This document shows, piece after piece, positions 18,901-26,189 of a stretch of DNA of 34,698 nt (position 1 is its first letter; each line of letters begins with the position of its first letter). Made by a program: the position numbers and the translations under genes. The stretch spans positions 1-34,698 of the forward strand of contig JAPKZO010000016.1 in NCBI GenBank assembly GCA_026393755.1, read 5' to 3'. Under the pieces are notes generated by a model. It did not search any database and was not told the DNA's origin. It was given only the letters and a program-made list of their open reading frames with translations. The DNA is from Acidobacteriota bacterium. GTDB taxonomy: Bacteria > Acidobacteriota > Vicinamibacteria > Vicinamibacterales > JAKQTR01.

Positions 18901-19207
18901 GGCCAACGAAGCCAACTACAGCGATGGTCACTGCTATGCGTACACGGTGAAGGCGCTGTCACTCGGGAAACTGGTGGGCATGCCAACGCCAGGCACGTGC
19001 ACGTTTGCCGGGTGGGAAGCGCTGCCGGACGGCATCAGGTGGGGCGTGCCCCACACCGGCGTCAAGGACTCAACGACCGGCAGGTACCTCGAGAATCAGC
19101 AGACCGAACCTGACATCAAGCTGATGAACGAGTATGCCGTTGCGAGCAAGGGCAAGGACCAGCAGCTGGAGGCTGCCGTCAACGCCCTGCTGAAAGAGAT
19201 CAAGTAG
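15980..19207 (+). CDS. Secreted tricorn-type S41 protease with beta-propeller and PDZ domains
   Basis: 1075 aa with signal peptide MKTLLASIVCVLAVSVSIASAQ. Residues about 25-320 and 320-680 form two WD40/TolB-like propeller regions (repeats of AISPDGKTVVFTYKGDLYR type). A lysine-rich insert around 560-590 (DKKDKPKPDAAKDK) interrupts the second. A PDZ domain spans about 780-870, followed by the C-terminal S41 catalytic domain. Tricorn catalytic residues can be placed: Ser765-His766 in LNISHSG, and the nucleophile Ser981 with Asp982 in ANYSDGH, preceded by VVIDTRFNGGG. The protein is therefore likely active, degrading peptides outside the inner membrane, unlike the cytosolic archaeal tricorn. 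ATG 15980 follows GGAG at 15964. A TonB-dependent receptor lies 156 bp downstream in the same direction, and a protease-plus-uptake pairing is plausible. Confidence 0.93.
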   Translation: MKTLLASIVCVLAVSVSIASAQSGPSWLRYPAISPDGKTVVFTYKGDLYRVPATGGTAVALTTHEAQDFMPVWSHDGKQIAFASDRFGNFDVFIMPAEGGEANRLTFHSAHEYPYAFSPDDKSIYFGGARLDTAANRGFPTASQPELYRVPADGGRVEQVLTTPAEDVKISRNGQLLLYQDKKGGENIWRKHHTSAIARDIWVYDMPTGAHRKITTFAGEDRNPVFTDNDTAFYYLSEESGSFNVHKMSLQGGKSQAVTSFKKQPVRFLSAADSGTLCFGYDGDIYTLKANGQPQKINVAIAADARNNNERVLPVTNGAREMAVSPTGKEIAFTFRGEVFVTSVEGGVTKRITNTPENERSIAWSPDGKAIIYASERAGRWKIYETRRTRDEEPYFYASTVLKETLAIPTERQATHPVYSPDGKEIAYVEDQSTLKIFNLETKLSRVLLTSKELDEGEQYFQWSPDSKWILFDYSVPGLAPGEVGLVRADGKGGVTNLTQSGFNDSRPRWILGGKAMLWFSNRDGLKSVAQGGGAQQDAYAMFFTQDAWDRYRLTKDEYALVKEAEDKKDKPKPDAAKDKADATKDKEVKPEELVIEFDGFSLRKARVTIHSSSLGDALVSKDGETLYYLARFEKGLNLWSTNLRTKDTKMAVTLNATSGRLEWDKDQKILFLLADGTLSKIDPAGGKRDPVPFSGEMLLNAAAERRESFEHVWKTVKDSFYTAGYHGADWDGLKAVYQKYLPHIGNNFEFAEMLAEMLGELNISHSGASYSAQATNPDETASLGLFYDSAYRGVGVKIEEVIKDGPLTKAGMNIKPGMILESIDGETVAADKDLAQFLNRKAGKKTLLGVLDGAKKTEVVVKPITPAEESRLLYARWVRRNQDEVDRLSNGELGYIHVPGMNDGAYRSAYEEVMGKFATRKGVVIDTRFNGGGDLVADLAMFLSGKRFFEYASDRRTNGYEPNFRWTKPSISLANEANYSDGHCYAYTVKALSLGKLVGMPTPGTCTFAGWEALPDGIRWGVPHTGVKDSTTGRYLENQQTEPDIKLMNEYAVASKGKDQQLEAAVNALLKEIK

Positions 19208-19247
19208 AAGCAGGTCGCCCGCGGATTACAATAGGCTGCGCCCGAGG

Positions 19248-19346
19248 CGTCGAGCTCGACGGCTCCCGGGGCCCCGCGTCTGGCCCGCCCGGGGATCGCC
19301 TTCGTTGCCTTCGGCCCCAGCCGTGCGAGCCCCCGCAGATCCCCGG
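19248..19346 (+). other. Inverted repeats in the leader of the TonB receptor gene
   Basis: The gap between the protease and the receptor holds a perfect 14-bp palindrome (19248-19261, CGTCGAGCTCGACG) and a separate 9-bp inverted repeat. CCGGGGATC at 19289-19297 pairs exactly with GATCCCCGG at 19338-19346 across a 40-base loop, ending 7 bases before the GAGG ribosome site. It could be an intergenic attenuator or a structured 5' leader. I see no cobalamin-riboswitch or other known riboswitch motif. Confidence 0.35.
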
Positions 19347-19363
19347 TCCCCGTTGAGGCGTAT

Positions 19364-21577
19364 ATGACACACCGTTCCGTCGCCCCGGGTTCAATGTTCC
19401 TTCGCTACCCTGCACGCCTCGCGACCCTGGCCGTTTTCATTGTGGCGGGCCAGTTGGCGATCGGGCCCGCCACCGCTCAAACGCTTTCCCCGGCGGGACA
19501 ACCACAGAGCGCTCCGCCTCCAGGCGCAAGCGATCCTCAGAAGCCCGCCCCGCCCGCTCCCCCAGTTGGTCAGGTGAAGCCGGACGAACAGCCTCAGCTT
19601 CCCACGATCACCTACGACGTCGTCGTCTCGGCGCCGCGCATGGAGTTGCCCTTGAAGGAGGTACCCGCGGCCACATCGGTGGTCGAGGCGGACACGCTCA
19701 AGGCGATGCCGCGCGGGATTGGCGCGGAGGAAGCGTTCAAGCTCGTGCCGGGCGTCAAGATCGACAACCAGGCCGATGGCGAGCGGGTGCACGTCTCGAT
19801 CCGCGGCCAGGGATTGCTGACCGAGCGCGGCGTGCGCGGCATCAAGGTGCTGCTGGATGGCCTGCCGCTCAATGATCCGACGGGCCTGGCGCCAGACCTG
19901 TTCGATGTCGACTGGCTCACGGTGAGCCGGATCGAAGTCCTGCGCGGTCCTTCGTCGGCGCTCTACGGCGGCGGCGCGGCGGGCGGTGTGATCAACATTA
20001 CGACGCGGGACGGCGCCGAGGTTCCCGTGGCTGGGGAAGCCACGCTGTCGCTCGGCTCGTACGACTTCTGGAAGGGTCTGGCGGAGGTGGGCGGTACCAG
20101 CGACAGGCTCAACTATCGCCTGTCGGTCTCCCGCAATTCCGGCGATGGCTATCGCGTGCACACCGCATTCGATTCAACCAACATCTACGGCAAGCTGCGC
20201 TGGACGGCCTCACCGACGTTCCACCTGACGGCCATTGCCGCCAATACCGCCTTCTTCAATCAGAACGCGGAGGGTCTGAGTCTGGTCTGGCTGCAGCAGA
20301 GTCCGAAGCTGCCCAACCCTGATGCGCTCACGTTCAACGAATATCAGCGCACCGAACGGTTCACCACGGGCGTGTCGGGTTACTGGGCGATGACGCAGAG
20401 CAACGAGGTGACTTTCAGTGCGTACCTGCGCCACTGGAACTGGCGGGAATCGGTACCTTCGTCGGTACAGCACCGGACGTACAACACGCCTGGCTTCATC
20501 CTGCAGTATGCGAATCACCGGACATTCCACCGCTTCACCAACCACGTCACGATCGGCACCGACGTCGACTGGCAGGGAATCGACGACGTGAAGTACGCGA
20601 ATCTGGGAGCCGCGCTGGAAGGCACGACGCGACTGGCAGATCAGCGAATCGATCAGCGTAGCGTCGGCATCTATGCACTCGACCGTGTCGAATTCCCGTC
20701 CGGATGGGCGCTGACGGCCGATATCCGGAGCGACTGGCTCCGCAATTCGCTCAGCGACAACCTCTCGAGCAGATTCATGGATCTGTCGGGCCAGCAGAAC
20801 TTCGGCAAGACGACGGGACGCGTGGGCGCGTCGTACAACATCACCCCGGAGGCGGGCCTGTACGCGAGCTGGGGCCAGGGCTTTCTGCCGCCAACAACGG
20901 AGGAACTGTCCAATAATCCCGACCATCTCGGCGGGTTCAACGCCAACCTGGTGCCGGCCACTTCACAAGGCGAGGAAGTAGGTGCTCGCGGGCACGTCGG
21001 CAGCCGACTCTCGTACGACGCGACGTTCTTCAACCTCAACACCGACAACGATTTCGGTCGGTACCGAGTTGCCTCACGCTCGCTCGAGACCTTTTATCGC
21101 AATGCCGGCTCGAGCCGGCGCTACGGCATCGAAACCGCCGTCGGCTGGTTCCCCGTGTCGGGCCTGGCCATCCGCGCGGCCTACACGTGGTCGAACTTCA
21201 AGTACACGAATGTCAAGAGTCTGTTTGGCGAGTTCTCCAATTCCGTCATGCCCAATTCGCCGGCGCATCAGTTCTACGCGGACGGTGAGTACACGTGGAA
21301 CGCTCACTGGGTGTTCGGCGTCGGGACGGAGATGCAGAGCGGGTGGTTCGTCGACCAGTCGAATGTCGCGAGCGTGGATGGATTCACGCTGGTGAATCCG
21401 CGCGTCGCCTACCGCTGGACGGGAAGGGGCTACCGCGGCGAGATCAGCTTGTCGGCCCGAAACGTGTTCGGGCAGCAGTACATCGCCTTCACCGAGCCCG
21501 ATCCGGACGGCAATTCGTACCAGCCAGGGCCGACGCGCGAGGTGTTCTTCGGAATTCGGATCTTGCTGGGACAGTAG
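19364..21577 (+). CDS. TonB-dependent outer-membrane receptor
   Basis: 737 aa. A signal peptide ends at GPATAQ (about residue 39), and a proline-rich segment follows. TonB-box-like TYDVVVSAP lies around 83-91. The plug domain runs about 95-215 with GVKIDNQADGERVHVSIRGQG, VLLDGLPLNDP and the conserved IEVLRGPSSALYGGGAAGGVINITTR block. The rest is a 22-strand-type barrel ending in the terminal beta-strand with aromatic residues (TREVFFGIRILLGQ). It imports a ligand across the outer membrane using ExbBD-TonB energy. The plug resembles the FecA/CirA-like siderophore class, but substrate cannot be assigned. Start ATG 19364 follows GAGG at 19355. Its position after a secreted tricorn protease suggests peptide or iron-chelate uptake (inference). 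Confidence 0.93.
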   Translation: MTHRSVAPGSMFLRYPARLATLAVFIVAGQLAIGPATAQTLSPAGQPQSAPPPGASDPQKPAPPAPPVGQVKPDEQPQLPTITYDVVVSAPRMELPLKEVPAATSVVEADTLKAMPRGIGAEEAFKLVPGVKIDNQADGERVHVSIRGQGLLTERGVRGIKVLLDGLPLNDPTGLAPDLFDVDWLTVSRIEVLRGPSSALYGGGAAGGVINITTRDGAEVPVAGEATLSLGSYDFWKGLAEVGGTSDRLNYRLSVSRNSGDGYRVHTAFDSTNIYGKLRWTASPTFHLTAIAANTAFFNQNAEGLSLVWLQQSPKLPNPDALTFNEYQRTERFTTGVSGYWAMTQSNEVTFSAYLRHWNWRESVPSSVQHRTYNTPGFILQYANHRTFHRFTNHVTIGTDVDWQGIDDVKYANLGAALEGTTRLADQRIDQRSVGIYALDRVEFPSGWALTADIRSDWLRNSLSDNLSSRFMDLSGQQNFGKTTGRVGASYNITPEAGLYASWGQGFLPPTTEELSNNPDHLGGFNANLVPATSQGEEVGARGHVGSRLSYDATFFNLNTDNDFGRYRVASRSLETFYRNAGSSRRYGIETAVGWFPVSGLAIRAAYTWSNFKYTNVKSLFGEFSNSVMPNSPAHQFYADGEYTWNAHWVFGVGTEMQSGWFVDQSNVASVDGFTLVNPRVAYRWTGRGYRGEISLSARNVFGQQYIAFTEPDPDGNSYQPGPTREVFFGIRILLGQ

Positions 21578-21599
21578 GATGACGAGGGGTCCGTTCTGC

Positions 21600-21653
21600 A
21601 AGGACCAGCAGTTGGAGGCTGCCGTCAACGCCTTGATGAAGGAGAACAAGTAG
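21600..21653 (+). pseudogene. Duplicated C-terminal scrap of the tricorn-like protease gene
   Basis: These 54 bases encode KDQQLEAAVNALMKENK-stop. They match the last 17 codons plus stop of the protease (19154-19207, KDQQLEAAVNALLKEIK-stop) at 49 of 54 positions. There is no upstream reading frame for it: it begins 22 bp after the receptor stop. It is a relic of a second protease copy, or of a recombination that placed the receptor between two protease ends. Three of the five differences are silent or third-position and two change residues (L to M, I to N), so it is not a recent exact copy. Confidence 0.85.
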
Positions 21654-21705
21654 CCGCAAGAACATCAGCGCATCGGCGTCCTCGTTGGGACAGACGCCTG
21701 TTCAG

Positions 21706-21732
21706 GCGGGATCCGGCAGAACCGGGTCCCGC
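21706..21732 (+). terminator. Strong stem-loop downstream of the protease-receptor genes
   Basis: An 11-bp stem, GCGGGATCCGG with CCGGGTCCCGC (one G.U wobble), around a 5-base loop. It lies about 130 bp after the receptor stop and 150 bp before the next gene. No T-run follows, so it may end transcription with a factor or protect the 3' end. Confidence 0.4.
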
Positions 21733-21884
21733 CGCCGTCACCTGTTCGCGCTGACGTCCAGCTGAAGCCCGTCCCACCCACCCCGCCATTCCTGGCGGCA
21801 TTCCCTGTGCGTTTGTGTACAGACGACTGCGTGGTCCATGGGCCATTCTTAAGGCTCAAACGGGTCATTCTTTGGGAGGCAGCC

Positions 21885-22559
21885 ATGAAGATAGGTCTAT
21901 TGGTCCTTGTTCTGGGGGTCGGCCTCTCTGCCTGCGGCAGTCAATCTTCGCCGTCGCCAACCGCGCCTACTCCCACGTCCGCCACGCGAGTGATTGGGTT
22001 GACTGGGACATTGGCATTTGGAGAGCTGTCCATTGGGCAGAAGGGTACCGCGATCCTGACCATTACCAACACAGGGAATACCGCACTGACGGTGACTGGG
22101 ATGACGGTCCCGGTCGGCAGCATGAACGTCTACACGTTCAGTTTCGCGAGCGGGACGGTGCTGGCGGGTGGATCACAGCTGGTCGCGATTCAATTTGCGC
22201 CAACCGCAGCTGTCAGCTATGACGGCATCCTCACGGTGAACGGCGACGCCACCAGCGGCACGAACACCATCAGTATCTCGGGTACTGGCTCTGGCCTCGT
22301 TTCGCTGACGGGCGTTGTGAGGGCGAGTGATGGCCTGGCGGTCAACGCGGCAACCGTCACGGTGGTTGATGGGCCGAATGCTGGACGCACGACGACCACC
22401 GCAAACGGGGTGTATCGCTTCGACAACCTCATTGTGGGCAATGCGAATCTCTCCGTGAACGCAGCCGGCTATGCATCAGCGGCCGACGGGGTGTACATCG
22501 ACGGCGTAAGCACGCTGGACTTTACGTTGCTGCCGCCGCCGATCGTGCGAGGCGTATAG
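21885..22559 (+). CDS. Lipoprotein with a choice-of-anchor D (Hydin/ASPM-like) domain and a carboxypeptidase-regulatory-like domain
   Basis: 224 aa from ATG 21885, preceded by GGGAGG. A short signal peptide carries a lipobox (VGLSAC, Cys at about 18), then a Ser/Pro/Thr linker. Residues about 35-140 are an immunoglobulin-like choice-of-anchor D domain (LAFGELSIGQKGTAILTITNTGNTALTVTGM...AIQFAPTAAVSYDGILTVNGDA...ISISGTGSG). Residues about 145-215 are a transthyretin-like carboxypeptidase regulatory repeat (LTGVVRASDGLAVNAATVTVVDG...TTANGVYRFDNL). No catalytic motif is present. It is probably a surface-exposed structural or binding lipoprotein. It stands alone, 300 bp after the receptor. Confidence 0.85.
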   Translation: MKIGLLVLVLGVGLSACGSQSSPSPTAPTPTSATRVIGLTGTLAFGELSIGQKGTAILTITNTGNTALTVTGMTVPVGSMNVYTFSFASGTVLAGGSQLVAIQFAPTAAVSYDGILTVNGDATSGTNTISISGTGSGLVSLTGVVRASDGLAVNAATVTVVDGPNAGRTTTTANGVYRFDNLIVGNANLSVNAAGYASAADGVYIDGVSTLDFTLLPPPIVRGV

Positions 22560-22722
22560 GACCATGCGGCATTCGCCACGCCGGCGTCTGCTTCCTCGAG
22601 GGTGCCGACTATCCGGCTCTTGTTGAACTGCGATTTCCGCGTGACCACTCCTGAGCCAGGAGCCGTCTACCAATGACTGTCGATCGAGAGCGGAAGTCGA
22701 CGGCCTGACTCCGAATCCGACC

Positions 22723-24582
22723 CTACCTGATATAGCCGAGTGAGCGAAGCCGCTCCTCCCGTTCCTTGTCGTAATAGCCACCGCGTTTTCCGTTGATGAC
22801 GGGATTGAATCCGAGATAGCGGATTGCAAACCAGGGATGGGTCGGCTGGGGATACAGGATGGCGGAGAACGTCTCCCCTTTCAGTTCGATTTCGCCGATA
22901 TCGATCGGTTTCGGGTCCCGGCGAAGGTCAGCCGAAAGCGCGTCCGATTGAAGGAGAACCTTCTGTCCGTTGATTTCGATCTGGACTGCCCCCCATATGT
23001 CGGCGACGAGGAAATATCTTCCCTTGGGCATGGGAAAAGAGATGTGGAGGGGTTTGGCCCCTCGCTTCGCGAATAACCAGGAATTGTCCCAGGTCGCCCG
23101 GCCGAGCCATCCGGAAGGCGTGGGCGTCTGCTGGAGATTCGCCGGATTCTCCTCGACGGGAAGAAACGGGATTTCCGCATCCCCGCCGAACGCGGGGGCT
23201 GCGATCGCGAATGATTGGCGGGGTTGGTCGTGTGTCGTCGCCGCCTGAAAACGAATCCAGGGCCGTTGAAGTTGTGCTCGATAGGCGGAGAGAAGCCGCT
23301 CGACGACGGCGGGCGATTCCGCGGCGAGGTTGCGCGTTTCTTTCGGGTCGGCGGCAAGATCGTACAGCTCCGCGTTCGCCGCCTTCGGGGCGGGCGCAGT
23401 CGGGCCGAGAACTTCGGTCCCGGAGGACTTGAAGATCAGTTTGTACCGTTCGTCGCGGATCCCGCCTTCGGACATCGCCCGGGAGCGTTTCGCCTGTTCC
23501 TGGAACACGTCTCGCCCGTCGAAGGAACTTCCTTCGGGGAGCGAGATTCCCAACAGCTTCAACAGAGTCGGGGCGATGTCGATGGATTCGGTCAAAGCGT
23601 CGCGCCGGCCGGGGGACACCTTGAGCGGATAATGGATGATCAGGGGAACCCGGGCCAGCGGTTCATACCAGGGACCGCCGTGGGTCATATAGCCCTTGCG
23701 ATCGAGGAGAAATTCGCCGTGGTCGGCGGTGATGACGATCAGGGTCTGATCGAGCACACCCCAATCTTCCAAGGTGGCGAAGAGGCGGCCGAGTTCTCGA
23801 TCGGCGTAGCGGAGGCCTCCGTCGTAAAGGGCGTTGAGGTACTTCCGGTCTTCCGCGGTCGCGGATCTATTCACGTCGAGCGTCAGACCTTCCGGCCCGA
23901 ACGCTCCGCCCGTATAAGGCTCAGAACCGAAAAACGTTCGGGCGTCGCCCTGGAAGAAATGCGGGAAATGCGTGTCCATGACATGGAGGTACAGGAAGAA
24001 GTCGCGGCTGCGGTTCTTCCAGATCCAGTCGACGGCCTGATCGACGACTTTGTCGGCCCGGGGATAGCCGTAACTCCGGTCGAAGGGGATCGTCGATTGG
24101 AGGTCGAACAGAAACGTAAATTCGCGGGCGAAAGGAGACTCGGCTGTGATCCATTCGTGGGCCGAAATCGCCGCGGTCACGACGCCGTTCGCTTCGAGAG
24201 CGCGGGGCAGGGACATCGCCTCGTCGTCTATCTTGCGGAAGAGATTGCCGGGATTGGTGAAGGGAATCGCGTGATGGTTGGGGAAGATTTCCGGGGCGAA
24301 ATATCTCGAATACAGGAGGCGAGGGACGGAGGTCCGGGTAGTGGTGGCTTGGGCGTAGTTATTGAGAAAGATCGCTCCCCGTGCGGCAAGGCGGTCGATC
24401 TGCGGGGTTGTGGGCTTCGGATATCCGTAGCAGGAGAAATGATCGGGGCGGGCGGCGTCCAGCACAATCACGATGGCCCGGCGCGGCGTGTGGCCGGGGC
24501 CGCAGGAAGCCGCCGGCAAGGCGATGACCAACCCAATCAGAATCGACGTCAGTCCGCGGGAGGCGGTCCGTCTCGACAACAT
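22723..24582 (-). CDS. Sulfatase-fold lipoprotein (alkaline phosphatase superfamily) lacking the formylglycine motif
   Basis: 619 aa. Lipobox AASC (Cys27) follows a hydrophobic stretch. Sulfatase-fold landmarks are AIVIVLDAARPDHFSCYGYP (metal ligands D42 and D47), VITADHGEFL (Asp-His pair), THGGPWYEPLARVPLIIHYP and ELYDLAADPKETRNLA. The ~170-aa C-terminal region after 440 is not recognised. Where sulfatases have C/S-x-P-x-R followed by LLTG-Y, this protein reads TRTSV before PRLLYSRY, which puts Thr82 at the nucleophile. That makes a formylglycine sulfatase unlikely. A threonine nucleophile occurs in phosphoethanolamine or phosphoglycerol transferases and some phosphodiesterases of the superfamily. 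The start ATG 24582 has only a weak ribosome site. The gene ends 163 bp from the convergent lipoprotein and begins 54 bp from a tRNA-Leu scar. Confidence 0.85.
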   Translation of the reverse strand: MLSRRTASRGLTSILIGLVIALPAASCGPGHTPRRAIVIVLDAARPDHFSCYGYPKPTTPQIDRLAARGAIFLNNYAQATTTRTSVPRLLYSRYFAPEIFPNHHAIPFTNPGNLFRKIDDEAMSLPRALEANGVVTAAISAHEWITAESPFAREFTFLFDLQSTIPFDRSYGYPRADKVVDQAVDWIWKNRSRDFFLYLHVMDTHFPHFFQGDARTFFGSEPYTGGAFGPEGLTLDVNRSATAEDRKYLNALYDGGLRYADRELGRLFATLEDWGVLDQTLIVITADHGEFLLDRKGYMTHGGPWYEPLARVPLIIHYPLKVSPGRRDALTESIDIAPTLLKLLGISLPEGSSFDGRDVFQEQAKRSRAMSEGGIRDERYKLIFKSSGTEVLGPTAPAPKAANAELYDLAADPKETRNLAAESPAVVERLLSAYRAQLQRPWIRFQAATTHDQPRQSFAIAAPAFGGDAEIPFLPVEENPANLQQTPTPSGWLGRATWDNSWLFAKRGAKPLHISFPMPKGRYFLVADIWGAVQIEINGQKVLLQSDALSADLRRDPKPIDIGEIELKGETFSAILYPQPTHPWFAIRYLGFNPVINGKRGGYYDKEREERLRSLGYIR

Positions 24583-24635
24583 CTACTTCATTCTTTGCAG
24601 CGAGCCGGACGGATCATATCTCGTTGATTCTGTAG

Positions 24636-24682
24636 TGCCGGGGGTGGGAATCGAACCCACACGACCCTTGTGGAGTCCCGGG
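24636..24682 (-). repeat. tRNA-Leu 3' fragment, outermost attachment-site scar
   Basis: 47 bases identical to the 3' part of the intact tRNA-Leu(UAA) at 29269-29315: acceptor 3' strand, T-arm and variable arm, in the same orientation. It stops matching just before the anticodon loop. It cannot fold as a tRNA. It is the kind of direct repeat left when an element inserts at a tRNA 3' end and restores the gene with its own copy. Confidence 0.85.
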
Positions 24683-24988
24683 GTCTTGGGTTATTCAACG
24701 CGATCCGGATCGGGCCTGAATGCGAGGATCCCTAAGCCTTTCGCGCGAGTCGAGTCGGCCTGCGTTGGCTCACGCTCGGTCGAGTCGGATCGGCGCGGGC
24801 ACAACCGTAGGCTCAGTCGAATAGAGCTTGTGAAGTACACGGTTGTGTTGGTGTCGGGCGCCAACTTGGGCGCGTTGGACGCAACCATCTGAGCCGCGTC
24901 CCACGATCGGCAGCGAAAGCAGCGAGCGCCCGACCACCACATCCGGGTAACCAGGCGCTCATCGTAACCCGCGCTGATACGCGAGGGA
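24683..24988. other. Non-coding stretch beside the tRNA scar
   Basis: About 300 bp between the scar and the PEP-CTERM gene stop. I see no coding-like frame, no RNA gene and no terminator. There is a short repeated GAGTCG/GTCGAGTCG string around 24738-24786. Short open frames here merely read through the tRNA fragment. Confidence 0.5.
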
Positions 24989-25693
24989 CTACTTTCGCAT
25001 CCGACGACGGGCCGCGCGGGCCATGCCGACCAGACCTGTGCCGAGCAGGAGCATCGAGGCGGGTTCGGGAACGGCGGGCGGAGGCTCTTCGTCGATGTAG
25101 AAATTGTCCATGCCGAAGCAGTAGGCGTTGAGGGAGCTGAAAGTAACGGAGGTTACTCCGTCGAAATCTGAGCCCAGCCACAACCTCGCCACACCGTCGC
25201 CGGCGACCCCGTAGTAGTCCCAATCAAAACCCCAATCCGAGGACGGTAGCAGCATCTTCGTGCTCGGGCCCTTGCTGCTGGTGATGTACGACAACTCGGT
25301 GCCAGTCTGCTGGCTGCCTCCGACGGTCGTGTTCGAAGTGATGTCGACATAGTTGAGGTCGAATGCCGAGCCGTCGACTTTCGTGATGACCATGGAACCC
25401 ACCCCACTCCAATGGGCATGCACGACGTCGTTCGCGATAGTGGATCCGTCGGGACGGCTACCGATCGCGTAGTAGTTCCCGATGGTGCCGTAGCCGCCTA
25501 TGAAGTCGTACCTCATCCCGGCTTCGATGTAGTAGTCGACTTGATCCGTCCAAATGCCGCTGTTGTTTGGCGTGACGGTGCTGCCGCCGATCAAATGGGC
25601 CGTCCCACCGGTGAAGGTGATGACGGCAGCCTGAGCGCTGGCCGCAGCTGCCAGCACCAGGAGCAACGACAGGAACAATCCTCTCTTGACCAT
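24989..25693 (-). CDS. PEP-CTERM sorting-domain exported protein
   Basis: 234 aa from ATG 25693, with AAAGGAG five bases upstream. An N-terminal signal peptide (MVKRGLFLSLLLVLAAAASAQA) is followed by a serine/threonine/glycine-rich, cysteine-poor body of beta-sandwich character. The end is a textbook PEP-CTERM signal: VPEP, a hydrophobic helix (ASMLLLGTGLVGMA) and a basic tail (RAARRRMRK). Such proteins are cut and sorted by an exosortase at the inner membrane, usually in exopolysaccharide-producing Gram-negatives. No exosortase is in this window, so it must be encoded elsewhere. The gene lies between two tRNA-Leu scars and so probably arrived with an integrated element. A sigma-54 promoter candidate lies 74 bp upstream. 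Confidence 0.9.
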   Translation of the reverse strand: MVKRGLFLSLLLVLAAAASAQAAVITFTGGTAHLIGGSTVTPNNSGIWTDQVDYYIEAGMRYDFIGGYGTIGNYYAIGSRPDGSTIANDVVHAHWSGVGSMVITKVDGSAFDLNYVDITSNTTVGGSQQTGTELSYITSSKGPSTKMLLPSSDWGFDWDYYGVAGDGVARLWLGSDFDGVTSVTFSSLNAYCFGMDNFYIDEEPPPAVPEPASMLLLGTGLVGMARAARRRMRK

Positions 25694-25766
25694 AGAATCT
25701 CCTTTATGATTCAGCCCTCGACCGAGAATCAGAAGTGCTTCCGCCGCACTGTTCCGAGGTCGGTCG

Positions 25767-25782
25767 TGCAAACTGCTGTCCA
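25767..25782 (-). promoter_or_regulatory. Candidate sigma-54 (RpoN) promoter of the PEP-CTERM gene
   Basis: On the minus strand the sequence is TGGACAGCAGTTTGCA, preceded by T. It has the -24 GG and -12 GC dinucleotides at exactly the required 10-base separation, and a perfect TTGCA -12 element; the -24 box matches TGG but not the following CAC. Predicted start is about 25756, giving a ~60-base leader before the ATG. RpoN control with the PrsK/PrsR system is reported for PEP-CTERM genes in some bacteria, which makes the match more believable. Confidence 0.42.
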
Positions 25783-26189
25783 ATGGCGGATCTCCGATTT
25801 ACGCGACTTTCCGCACGGGTCCGGTGGGAAGGGGGCGCCCGGGCAGACTAATGTTCCGGAATCCGTGGATTGCCGTCCAGGCGAGAAGGCGCGCCTGCGC
25901 CGCAGTGAAACAATGATCACAATGAAGTGGCGCACAATCCGCAGGGAGACTTCAGTGCCCCGCCACCCCAGGATGTGGCACCGCCGGCGACGATGACCTG
26001 CGCACGGAGATCCGGAGGTGAGACGCAGACACGGCAGTCCCAATCCAGCCCCAAAGCCACCGATCTGGATCTTCCCGGCAGAAGGTGGGCAACGTCAGAT
26101 GATCCAGGCGTCTGCCTACGCCCATCAACTCACTTGCCCAGCCGCAGCTCGACCGAGGGGCATGCGAGCTGAGGTCGAGCGAAGGCTGG
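25783..26189. other. Non-coding stretch upstream of the PEP-CTERM gene
   Basis: About 400 bp without a credible gene. It contains the palindrome TTCCGGAA near 25854 and, at 26035-26057, a 23-base element shared with the flank of the intact tRNA. Possible activator sites for the sigma-54 promoter would lie here, but I cannot define one. Confidence 0.4.
26035..26057 (-). repeat. 23-bp element shared with the flank of the intact tRNA-Leu (copy 1)
   Basis: Matches 29190-29212 at 21 of 23 positions (minus-strand core GCTTTGGGGCTG). Both copies lie just outside the 3' end of a tRNA-Leu sequence: 133 bp from the fragment at 26190 and 57 bp from the intact gene at 29269. It is probably the remnant of a common element end, possibly the last codons of an integrase, though no integrase reading frame remains. 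Confidence 0.5.

Noticed and set aside
17174-18931. 585-codon open frame on the minus strand opposite the tricorn-like protease
   Set aside because: Compositional shadow of a GC-rich coding region: leucine/arginine/valine-rich, no domain, and fully antisense to a gene with clear motifs.
19208-19363. Possible cobalamin riboswitch before the TonB receptor
   Set aside because: No B12-box or other conserved riboswitch core is seen; only inverted repeats, recorded separately.
23215-24627. 470-codon plus-strand open frame opposite the sulfatase-fold gene
   Set aside because: No domain or ribosome site; the minus strand carries all family motifs.
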